64,000 nt of DNA from Gaiellasilicea sp963761905 (GTDB lineage Bacteria; Actinomycetota; Thermoleophilia; Gaiellales; Gaiellaceae): assembly GCA_963761905.1 (NCBI GenBank), contig CAVXIQ010000005.1, positions 124,001 through 188,000 of the forward strand, in the 5' to 3' direction. Under the pieces are notes generated by a model, which worked only from the letters and a program-made list of their open reading frames with translations, was not told the origin of the DNA and ran no database searches. The position numbers were made by a program, and so were the translations under genes. This document shows positions 38,215 through 46,467 of the stretch, piece after piece. Within the stretch, counting starts at the first letter, position 1. Every line of letters starts with the position of its first letter.

Positions 38215-38563
38215 TCAGTGCGGCAGGCCCACCGCTCGCACCTCGACCGAGCCCGTGTCGGCGGCCGGGAGCCTGCCCGCGTACTCGAGCGCCTCCGCTT
38301 CCGTGCAGTCGAGGAGATAGAAGCCGCCGAGCTGCTCCTTCGTCTCAGCGAACGGCCCGTCGGTGACGCCGAGACGTCCGGTCGCGCCGGCGAACCGTCT
38401 TCGCCCGCCCGCTCGCGGCGAGCCCGTCGGCGGCGATGAGATGACCGTTCCGCTCCGCCTCCTGTCGAACCTCGTCGTAGACGGCGATGTGCCGTCGCCG
38501 CTCCTCGGCGGGCAGCGCGTCCCAGACGGATTCGGCTTCGTACATCAGCAGTAGGTAGCGCAA
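38215..38563 (-). CDS. YCII-related small protein, one frameshift
   Basis: About 115 residues. MRYLLLMYEAESVWDALPAE-ERRRHIAVYDEV is the typical start of YCII/DGPF-type proteins. After a break near 38395 it continues GRLGVTDGPFAETKEQLGGF-YLLDC and ends VRAVGLPH at TGA 38215-38217. The DGPFAE(T/S)KE block is the family signature. They are small ferredoxin-like-fold proteins often found with ECF sigma factors; none is adjacent here. Confidence 0.82.
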
Positions 38564-38643
38564 CGGTTCCTCCTCGTCGATTATCAGCTGGACGAGCGGC
38601 CGAAGCCGGAATCGACATTCGCATCCTCGCTACCTTCGTCGGG

Positions 38644-39255
38644 ATGAGCGATCTGCCGATCGGCGACTTTCTCGCCTCGCTCGGGCTGACCGGCGCACTG
38701 GCCGAGCGCGGGCGCGCCGTGCTCGAGGCCGAGGGGATCACGAACCCGCGCAAGAGCCGGCTCTCCGAGGCGAAGCTCGAGCGGGCGCGGGCGGCGATCG
38801 ACGCGCGCTTCGCGCGCCTCTGCGTCTCGTGTGCTGCGCGAACGGATGCGGGTGGCCGCGAGATCGTCACCGTCGCGACCGCGGCGTGCACCCGCTGCGG
38901 CGGCTCGCGGAACGAGCGCGCGCTCGATGAGCTCGCCGAGGCCTGCGAGTCCGCCGGCCTACGCCGGCTCGTCCTCGTCGGTGGCTCGCCCGACCTGCGT
39001 CGCGAGCTCGGTGCGCTCGACGGCACGCTCGAGCTGCGACTGATCGACGGCACGGCCCGTCGAACCGGCTCGGAGGCCCAGCGCGACCTCGACTGGAGCG
39101 ACCTCGTCCTGATCGCCGGCTCGTCCGAGCTCGCCCACAAGGTCTCGAACCTCTACACGAAGGCGGGGAGCGCGACGCCCGTCGTCACCGTCCCGCGCCG
39201 CGGGGTCGAGGCGATCGCCGCCGCAGTCGTCGAGCACGTGCGACGCCGCGCGTAA
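38644..39255 (+). CDS. Hypothetical protein with zinc-ribbon-like Cys motifs and DUF2325-like C-terminus
   Basis: Intact, 203 residues. The N-terminal helical part (SLGLTGALAERGRAVLEAEG, KSRLSEAKLERARAAIDARF) precedes two Cys pairs (RLCVSCAAR and TAACTRCGG), which could bind zinc. The second half has Rossmann-like strands (LRRLVLVGGSPDLRREL; DLVLIAGSSELAHKVSNLYT; TPVVTVPRRG), similar in layout to DUF2325 proteins. The 20-nt hairpin element directly follows its stop. Possibly co-transcribed with the nuclease-helicase downstream. Function not known. Confidence 0.65.
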   Translation: MSDLPIGDFLASLGLTGALAERGRAVLEAEGITNPRKSRLSEAKLERARAAIDARFARLCVSCAARTDAGGREIVTVATAACTRCGGSRNERALDELAEACESAGLRRLVLVGGSPDLRRELGALDGTLELRLIDGTARRTGSEAQRDLDWSDLVLIAGSSELAHKVSNLYTKAGSATPVVTVPRRGVEAIAAAVVEHVRRRA

Positions 39256-39275
39256 GCGTCCAACCGAAGGTTGGC
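39256..39275 (+). repeat. 20-nt hairpin element, copy 1
   Basis: GCGTCCAACCGAAGGTTGGC: a perfect 6-bp stem CCAACC/GGTTGG around loop GAA. It starts at the first base after the TAA stop of the preceding gene. An identical copy lies at 52136-52155 in the other orientation, also directly after a stop codon. It may be a mobile REP-like unit or an RNA hairpin acting between coupled genes. Confidence 0.7.
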
Positions 39276-39312
39276 TGTAAGCAACGGCCGCCGCTTCCGC
39301 GACTCTTCCTGG

Positions 39313-42300
39313 ATGCACGTCACCGCCGGCCGGCTCCACCTCTCGCCCTCCGATGTCACGGCTTTCCTCGCCTGCGAGCACCTGACGACCCTCTCGCTCG
39401 CGCACGCGCGTGGCGAGATCGAGCGGCCCGAGGTCGAGAACGAGCAGGCCGAGCTGATCTTCCGGAAGGGGATCGAGCACGAGCGCGCCTTCCTCGAGAG
39501 CCTTCGGGCGGAGGGGAAGACGGTGCTCGAGATCGAGGATCCGCGCGGCGACTACGAGGGCGCGGCGAGGGCGACCGCCGACGCGATCCGTGCCGGCGGG
39601 GCGGACGTGATCTACCAGGGCGTTCTCGCGGGCGAGCGCTGGCGCGGGGTCGCCGACTTCCTGCTGCGGCAGCCGGACGGCACCTACGAAGCGCTCGACA
39701 CGAAGCTCGCCCGCTCGGCCAAGCCCGCGTACATCCTCCAGCTCCTCTACTACAACGAGCAGCTCGCACGGATCCAGGGGCGCGAGCCGGAGCGAATCCA
39801 CGTCCTCCTCGGCTCCGGCGAGCAGGCGTCGTTCCGCCCGGAGGAGTTCGCCGCGTACTACCGGCGCGTCCGCTCGCGGCTCGAGGAGTTCGTCGCCGAT
39901 CCGCCGCCCACCGAGCCGTACCCGGTCTCCCATTGCGACATCTGCGAGTTCAAGCCGATCTGCGACGCGCGCTGGGACGCGGTCGACCATCTGAGCCGCG
40001 TCGCCGGGATTCGGCGGACGCAGATCGAGAAGCTCGCCGGCGAGGGGATCATGACGCTGGCGCAGCTCGGGCTCGCTCCTGCCGAGCCGGCGCCGCCCGG
40101 GTTCGACGCGGACGTCTGGGAGCGGCTGCACGAGCAGGCCGGCCTCCAGCTCCGCCGGCGCGAGACGGGGCGCATCGACCTCGTCGTCCTGAAGCCGAAG
40201 CCCGAGTCCGGCTTCGCTCTCCTGCCCGACCCGTCGCCGGGCGACCTCTTCTTCGACTTCGAGGGGAACCCGTTCTGGGACTCGAGCGGCGGGCTCGAGT
40301 ACCTCTGGGGGATCCTCGACGTGGACGGTGAGTTCACGCCGCTCCACGCGCACGATCACGCCACCGAGCGGCTCGCCTTCGAGACGTTCGTCGACCTCGT
40401 CCACGAGCGGCTCGCGCGCCATCCCGACCTGCACGTCTACCACTACGCGCAGTACGAGATCACGGCGCTCCGGCGGTTGATGGGGCGCTACGGCACCCGC
40501 GAAGCGGAGCTCGACGACCTGCTCCGGCGGGGCGTCTTCGTCGATCTCTACAAGGTCGTCCGCAACGGCGTCCGCGCGTCCGTGCCGGGCTATGGGCTGA
40601 AGGAGCTGGAGGTCTTTCTCGACTTCCGGCGCGAGGCGGAGGTCAAGGACGGTGGCGCCTCGATCGTCGTCTTCGAGCAGTGGATGCAGACGGGCGAGCA
40701 GGCGCTCCTGGATCAGATCGACGAGTACAACCGCGAGGACTGCATCGCGACGCGGCTCCTCCGCGACTGGCTGCTCGGGCTGCGCGAGCGCGCGCTCGCC
40801 GAGCACGGGCCGTTCCCGTCGCCTGAGCCCAAGGAGCCGAAGCCCGTGCCCGAGCGGCGGGCCGAGCGGGCGGCCCTTCGCGCCGAGCTCCTCGCCGCCG
40901 GGCACGAGCTCGCCGCCCAGATCCTCGACTACCACGACCGCGAGCGCAAGCCCGTCTGGTGGGCGTTCTTCGACCGGGTCGAGAAGACGACCGAGGAGCT
41001 GGTCGAGGACTCGGAGTCGATCGGCCGGCTCGAGCGGGTGAGCGGGCCGGAGCCGGTCAAGCGATCGAAGGCGTACGTTCTCACCTTTCCCGCTCAGGAG
41101 CACAAGCTCGGCCGGGGGCAGGACGCACTCGACCCGGCGACGCGGGACGGCGCGGGCGAGATCCTCGAGCTCGATCGAGAGGCGCGCCGGTTGGTGCTCA
41201 AGCGCGGTCCGTCACTCGAGGACGTGCCGTTGCCGGAGGCGCTGATTCCCGGCGAGCCGTACCGGACACCGGATCAGGAGGATGCGCTCCAGCGGCTCGG
41301 GCGCTCGCTGCTCGCCGGCGGCGGACGGTATCCGGCGCTCGAGTCGGTGCTGGAGCGACACCCATTCGAGCGGCCGATCCAGACCACCGACCTCGACGAG
41401 ATGAAGGCTCTCGTGCGCTCGCTCGACGGGCGGCACCTCGTGATCCAGGGGCCGCCCGGCTCCGGGAAGACGTGGACGTCGGGGCGGCTGATCGCCGATC
41501 TGATCGCGCGCGGGCAGACGCGTCGGCGTCGCCTCGACGAGCCACAAGGCGATCCACAACCTGCTCGACGCGGTCGAGGCCGGCGCTGCCGAGCTCGGGC
41601 TCGAGTTCCGCGGGCTGAAGAAGGCGAGCGGCGGCAATCCCGAGTCGTTCTACGCGAGCGCTCACGTCTCGAGCGTGACGAGCTCCGGCGAGTGCGTCGG
41701 ACTGCGAGCTCGCGGCCGGCACCGCCTGGCTCTTCGCGAACGAGCAGCACGACGGGACGCTCGACTATCTCTTCGTCGACGAGGCCGGTCAGGTGTCGCT
41801 GGCGGACGCGCTCGCGATGGGGACTGCAGCGCGGAACCTCGTGCTCGTCGGCGATCCGCTCCAGCTCGACCAGGTGCTGCAGGGGACGCATCCCTCCGGG
41901 AGCGACGCATCTGTCCTGAAGCATCTGCTCGGCGAGCACGCGACCGTGCCGGCCGACCGCGGCCTCTTCCTCGAGCGCACGTTCCGGCTCCATCCGGACG
42001 TCTGCGGCTACATCTCGGAGGAGTTCTACGAGGGGCGGCTCGAGCCGGCTGCGGTCGCGCGCGGGCGGACGACGCCGCTCGGGACCGGGCTGCGGTATCT
42101 GCCCGTCGCCCACGAGGGCCGGCGACAGGAGTCCGGGGAGGAGGTGGCGGTCGTGCGGGCGGAGGTCGAGCAGTTGGTGGCGGCGGGGGTGCCGGCCGGC
42201 GAGATCATGGTCGTCGCGGCCTACAACGCCCAGGTGAACGCCTTGAGGGCGGCGCTCCCCGAGGCCGTCCGCGTCGGCACGGTGGACAAGTTCCAGGGTC

Positions 42301-42530
42301 AGGAGGCGACCGTCGTCCTCTACTCGCTCGCGAGCTCGAGCGGCGAGGACGTGCCGCGTGGGCTGGAGTTCCTGCTCTCGCGCAACCGGCTCAACGTGGC
42401 GATCTCGCGGGCGCGCTGCCTCGCATACCTGGTCTGCTCGCCGCGGCTCCTGGAGGTGAACGCACGCTCGATCCCGCAGATGCGACTCGCGAATGCGCTC
42501 TGCCGCTTCGTCGAGCTCGCTGGGGAGTAA
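39313..42530 (+). CDS. TM0106-type RecB-like nuclease fused to RNase H-like domain and SF1 helicase, two frameshifts
   Basis: About 1072 residues. N-terminal RecB/Cas4-type nuclease: LSPSDVTAFLACEHLTTL with the first Cys, Asp/Glu-x-Lys block YEALDTKLARS, and HCDICEFKPIC giving the other three Cys of a probable Fe-S cluster. A DEDD-type RNase H-like domain follows (DLFFDFEGNPFWDSSGG near residue 313; YNREDCIATRLLRDWL). Then a Upf1/Dna2-like helicase: LVIQGPPGSGKTWTSGRLIA near 713, YLFVDEAGQVS, GDPLQLDQV and VDKFQGQEATVVLY. The overall plan resembles Dna2, suggesting DNA end-processing or repair. Breaks lie near 41520 and 41700. ATG 39313 is preferred over TTG 39271. Confidence 0.85.
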
Positions 42531-42593
42531 TCGCCACACATCTGGAACGAAGGCGTTGCACACGCGTTGCTGCTGCGTCGGTTGAGTGTGGGC

Positions 42594-42830
42594 ATGGAGC
42601 GAGAGGAGTGGACGACGAAGGAAGGGAAGCCGCAGGAACGACGGCCGACCGTGAGGCAGCTGGTCGCGTTGGCTGCAGTGCTGTGCGAGCGAGCGGACGA
42701 GCCGTTTCCGGAGACACGCACGGCGGCGTCGGAGCTGATCGAGCGGCTCAGGCTCGAGACGGGGCACCCTGCGCCGCGCCTCGCCGATCTGGCGCCGCGA
42801 CAGCGAGCGAGGAGGGTGCCTGCGAGATGA
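42594..42830 (+). CDS. Small hypothetical protein
   Basis: 78 residues, highly charged: MEREEWTTKEGKPQERRPTV, then helix RQLVALAAVLCERADEPFPE and ASELIERLRLE, and an Arg-rich tail. No signal peptide or membrane helix. The central helix pair resembles short actinobacterial DUF-type proteins, but I assign no family. It lies between the nuclease-helicase and an M23 peptidase, all on the plus strand. Confidence 0.5.
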   Translation: MEREEWTTKEGKPQERRPTVRQLVALAAVLCERADEPFPETRTAASELIERLRLETGHPAPRLADLAPRQRARRVPAR

Positions 42831-42897
42831 CCCCCTAGACATAACGGTCCTTCGCGACGATGAGTTCGGCTCCCCGCGCCGAACCCAGAGAAGCCCG

Positions 42898-43752
42898 ATG
42901 CTCCGAGGAACACTCGTCTGCTGCGGCCTGCTGCTCGTGCTGGCCTCCCCGGCCTCCGGTGCCCGGAGCCCGACGGTCGCCGCGCTCCAGGTTGGCCTCC
43001 GCGTCCACGGCGCGTACGTCGGCAGCGTCGACGGGACGCTCGGCCCGGCGACGGCGGCGGCGATTCGTGCGTTCCAGCGACAGGCTGGGCTGGATGTGGA
43101 CGGGGTCGCCGGCCCAAAGACACGGGCTGCGCTCGGGCCTTTTGGGCGGCCGGCACTCGGCAGTCGCGTCCTCGGACGGGGGAACGTGGGCTGGGACGTC
43201 GCCCAACTTCAGTTCCTGCTTGCCGAGCAGGGGTTCCCGTCGGGCGTGTTCGACGGTCGTTTCGGCCCTCGGTTGTCCGCCGCGGTGCGGCGCTTCCAAC
43301 GCTGGGCCGGCCTCGTCGCCAACGGGCGCGGAACCGCCGCCACGATCGCGGCCCTGGCTGCGGCGCCGCCGAGGATCGCGATTCCGCTTCGAAGCCCGAC
43401 GAGCATGGCGCCGACGGATCGGTTCGGGCCACGGGGCGACCGCTTCCATACGGGTATCGACTACCCGGCACAAACCGGCGCTCCCGTCGTCGCCGCGGCG
43501 GCCGGCCGCGTCACCTGGGCTGGTTGGCGAACCGGAGGCTGGGGTCTGCTCGTCGTCGTCGACCACGGTCGCGGCTTGAGGACGCTCTATGCGCATCTCT
43601 CACGAGCCCACGTCGTCGTCGGGCAACGGCTGCTTGCCGGATCGCTGCTCGGTCGCGTCGGCGCGTCCGGGCGCTCGAGCGGTCCGCACCTCCACTTCGA
43701 GGCGCGGATTCGAGGCGCAGCCGTCGACCCCGGACCCGCGCTCGGCGGCTAG
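42898..43752 (+). CDS. Secreted peptidoglycan endopeptidase: two PG-binding domains + M23 (LytM)
   Basis: Intact, 284 residues. Signal peptide LRGTLVCCGLLLVLASPASG, then two PG_binding_1 modules (VAALQVGLRVHGAYVGSVDG-TLGPATAAAIRAFQR and VAQLQFLLAEQGFPSGVFDG). The M23 domain has zinc ligands in FHTGIDYPAQTGAPV (H and D about residues 184-188) and in GPHLHFEAR (H-x-H about 263-265). It cleaves peptide cross-links of the cell wall outside the membrane. Its stop overlaps the next, convergent gene through CTAG (43749-43752). Confidence 0.9.
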   Translation: MLRGTLVCCGLLLVLASPASGARSPTVAALQVGLRVHGAYVGSVDGTLGPATAAAIRAFQRQAGLDVDGVAGPKTRAALGPFGRPALGSRVLGRGNVGWDVAQLQFLLAEQGFPSGVFDGRFGPRLSAAVRRFQRWAGLVANGRGTAATIAALAAAPPRIAIPLRSPTSMAPTDRFGPRGDRFHTGIDYPAQTGAPVVAAAAGRVTWAGWRTGGWGLLVVVDHGRGLRTLYAHLSRAHVVVGQRLLAGSLLGRVGASGRSSGPHLHFEARIRGAAVDPGPALGG

Positions 43753-44769
43753 GGAAAGCGGCTGCTGCCGGGACGCAGATCGAGCCGGCCACCGTTCCGG
43801 CACTCGCTCGGGACGAGGTACTCGGGAGCCGAGCGCGCGACGGTCGCGTTGTCCGCGAGCTGCTGGCGCATCATCCTCGCCGCCGTCTGCTCCGACAGCC
43901 CGAGCCGCGCCCCCAGAGCGACCCCGCTCTGGAACGCGTAGCAGTTCGCGACGCCTTCGTCGCTCTCACCTCGGAGGTGCCAGGCCTCATGCGCCAGCAC
44001 GGCGATCGCTCGGGCGGTCTGGCTGAAGGAGCCCTCGTCGTCCTCGAACGCGAGCCGGTGGAGGCGGAAGCAGATCGCCGGCGTCAGCAGGGCATTCGTT
44101 CCGCCGACCTCGGCGATGCCGTCGGCGTGCTGGACGACGCCCACGGCGTCGCCGTCAGCATCGCAGCGGACGCGCGCCTCGTGGCCGGCGATCGAGCTCG
44201 CTTCAGTCGAGAGGAGCGTCTCGGTTCGCTGCCGATCCGCCTCGTCGAGACCCTTCCAGCCGCGATCCGGAACGAGCACGAAGAAGACGACCGCCAGCAG
44301 ACCGAGCACGACGAGTCCCTCGAGCCGGGGAAGGAGGCGACGTCGTGACGGCGCCGCAACCGCGGGTTCGGCCGCATCCGGTGGGACGGGATCCTCGCCG
44401 CGACGAAGGCGCTCGCGGCTCTCCGCGACGAGCTCGGCGACTTCCTCATCGGTCTTGCCCGTGGCCGGTATCCAGACGTCCTGCCCGTCGATCCGGACGA
44501 GGATCGGCTCGAGCCACTCCTCGCCGCCAAATTCTGCGACGTCGACCGCCTGCGGAGTACGACCTCGAGCCCTGGGCTCTGCACCGCGGTGCGCGCCGCG
44601 CTCCCTGAGCCCCAGGACGAGAAACTGGAGCTCGAGCGCGGCGAGCACGACGAAGGGAAACCACAGCCGGGATGAATCCCTGCAGCCGGGGTGAGAAGAA
44701 CCACGCGACGATCAGCGCGACCGCGGCGAGCCGGAGCCAGCGCGCCGAGCGAAGGGATGTGGCGCCCAT
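43749..44769 (-). CDS. Membrane protein with HEAWH motif, one frameshift
   Basis: About 339 residues. Two N-terminal hydrophobic helices (RLAAVALIVAWFFSPRLQGF and VVLAALELQFLVLGL), a cytosolic stretch (WLEPILVRIDGQDVWIPATG), and a third helix (LEGLVVLGLLAVVFFVLVP) come first. An extracellular domain then carries AIAVLAHEAWHLRGESDEGV-ANCYAFQSG. HEAWH is a zinc-metallopeptidase-like H-E-x-x-H motif, with a later Glu (SDEGVANC) as possible third ligand. It may be a membrane-bound protease or a remnant. Break near 44670. No named family recognised. Convergent with the M23 gene. Confidence 0.6.
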
Positions 44770-44914
44770 CCGCTGACCGTAGCGGCGCCCTTGACTCGGG
44801 CGGGCTCGCGCACGAGCATTGCGCAAGCGGCGCGTGGCCCCCGGGCTCTGCGGAACGTGCCGGCCGTTCCGACGGAGCGGCCAGCAATCCGACGCACGGG
44901 AAGGGGACGACGAG

Positions 44915-45706
44915 ATGGCCAGAGCACGGCGGCAGCCGAAGCGGATCCTCAACTGCATTCCCTCGCGCGAGCGCGAGGACGACTGGAAGCTCGACACCGC
45001 CGAGGACTCCGGCGTGCTCGACGCGGCGCCCCGCGTGCCCGCGAAGAAGGATCTCCGCCAGACGTGGTGGAGGATCCAGGATCAGGGATCGACCGGCTCC
45101 TGCGTCGGCTGGGCCTGCGCCGACGGCCTTCTGCGCTGGCACTTCGTGAAGACGAACCGGATCGCCCAGAACGAGCTGATCTCGCCTCGCTTCCAGTGGA
45201 TGGCCGCGAAGGAGACCGACGACTTCAACTCGCGGCCGACGACGTTCGTCGAGGCCGAGGGGACGAGCGTCAAGGCGGCGCTCGAGGTCTCGCGCAAGTT
45301 CGGCGCGGTCCGCGACTCGGTGCTCCCGTTCGCGACCGGGCAGGCGTACCCCGGCGACGCGAAGACCTTCTACGCGATCGCCGCGCAGCTCAAGATCAGC
45401 ATGTACTTCAACCTGGGACGGAGCCTCGAGAACTGGCGGCTCTGGCTCGCCACGAAGGGCCCGATCCTGACTCGCCTGAACGTCGACTCGACCTGGGACC
45501 GCGCCACCGAGAACAAGGGCAAGCTCGACGTCTACGAGCCGCAGACGGCGCGCGGTGGTCACGCGGTCGCGCTCGTCGGCTACACCGGCACGACATTCAT
45601 CGTGCGCAACAGCTGGGGGACGGCCTGGGGTGACAAGGGCTTCGCGCACGCCTCCGTCGCCTACGCACAGGACGCGTTCACCGAGGCGTACGGCGTGGAG
45701 CCGTAG
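44915..45706 (+). CDS. Papain-like C1 cysteine protease without propeptide
   Basis: Intact, 263 residues. Oxyanion Gln and catalytic Cys in IQDQGSTGSCVGWACADG (Q57, C63; six apart as in papain), catalytic His in GGHAVALVGYTG and Asn in FIVRNSWGTAWGDKGF. All catalytic residues are present. There is no signal peptide and only ~45 residues before the catalytic domain, which is too short for an inhibitory C1A propeptide, so it may act inside the cell. ATG at 44915 is preceded by GGAAGGGGA. Followed 11 bases later by an O-methyltransferase gene in the same direction. Confidence 0.85.
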   Translation: MARARRQPKRILNCIPSREREDDWKLDTAEDSGVLDAAPRVPAKKDLRQTWWRIQDQGSTGSCVGWACADGLLRWHFVKTNRIAQNELISPRFQWMAAKETDDFNSRPTTFVEAEGTSVKAALEVSRKFGAVRDSVLPFATGQAYPGDAKTFYAIAAQLKISMYFNLGRSLENWRLWLATKGPILTRLNVDSTWDRATENKGKLDVYEPQTARGGHAVALVGYTGTTFIVRNSWGTAWGDKGFAHASVAYAQDAFTEAYGVEP

Positions 45707-45717
45707 ACTCGCGGGCG

Positions 45718-46362
45718 ATGGCATTCATCGTCCCGGAGGAGATCGAGGCCTACGCCGCGGCGCACACGACGCCCGCGGGCGAGTTCCTGGACGAGCTCGC
45801 GGCGGAGACCCGCGCGACGCTGCCGTCCCCCCAGATGCTCACGGGGGAGCTCGAGGGGCGGCTGCTCGAGTTCCTCGTCTTCCTCACGGGCGCGCGGCGC
45901 GTCCTCGAGATAGGTACTTACTCCGGGTACTCGGCGATCTCGATGGCCCGCGCGCTTCCGGCCGACGGGACGATCGACACGCTGGAGCTCGAGCCGAAGC
46001 ACGCCGAGTTCGCCTCCCGTTGGATCGACCGGACCGAGTGGGCCGACCGGATCACGATCCACGTCGGCCCGGCCGAGCGCGCGCTCGAGCGGCTGCCCGG
46101 CCCGTACGACCTCGTCTTCATCGACGCCGACAAGTCCGGCTACGCGGGGTACTACGAGGCCGCGCTCGAGCGGCTCGAGCCGCGCGGCCTGATCGTCGTC
46201 GACAACGTGCTCTGGAGCGGCCGCGTGCTCGCGGAGAGCGAGGACGAGAGCGACGACACACGCGCGCTCCGCGAGTTCAACGATCGCGTCGTCGCCGACG
46301 AGCGGGTCGTCTGCGTGATGCTGACGATCCGCGACGGCGTCACCTTGATCCGCCGCCGCTAG
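45718..46362 (+). CDS. Class I SAM-dependent O-methyltransferase (CCoAOMT-like)
   Basis: Intact, 214 residues. PQMLTGELEGRLLEFLVFLT, the SAM motif VLEIGTYSGYSAISMARAL, TLELEPKHAEFASRWIDR, and the metal/catalytic block YDLVFIDADKSGYAGYYEAA with VVDNVLWSGRV. These are the hallmarks of small cation-dependent catechol-type O-methyltransferases. The physiological acceptor is unknown. It likely shares a transcript with the protease upstream. Confidence 0.87.
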   Translation: MAFIVPEEIEAYAAAHTTPAGEFLDELAAETRATLPSPQMLTGELEGRLLEFLVFLTGARRVLEIGTYSGYSAISMARALPADGTIDTLELEPKHAEFASRWIDRTEWADRITIHVGPAERALERLPGPYDLVFIDADKSGYAGYYEAALERLEPRGLIVVDNVLWSGRVLAESEDESDDTRALREFNDRVVADERVVCVMLTIRDGVTLIRRR

Positions 46363-46379
46363 GAGGATGACCTGAACGG

Positions 46380-46427
46380 ACGTGTCCCAGGGACTGTCCC
46401 TCGGACACGTTCTGAAGGGACATGTCC
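46380..46427. repeat. Nested TGTCC/GGACA palindromes upstream of mutS2
   Basis: Between the O-methyltransferase stop and mutS2 lie three palindromic units: ACGTGTCC (46380-46387) pairing with GGACACGT (46403-46410); within it AGGGAC-T-GTCCCT (46389-46401); and GGACATGTCC (46418-46427), a perfect 10-nt palindrome. A further GGACAG follows at 46433. The cluster could fold as one hairpin or serve as operator sites for mutS2. Confidence 0.6.
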
Positions 46428-46467
46428 GCGCCGGACAGCCGCTCTGCGCGGTTCGTACACTCACTCG

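Noticed and set aside
39256..39275. The 20-nt hairpin as a CRISPR repeat
   Set aside because: There are only two copies 13 kb apart in opposite orientation, with no spacers and no cas genes.
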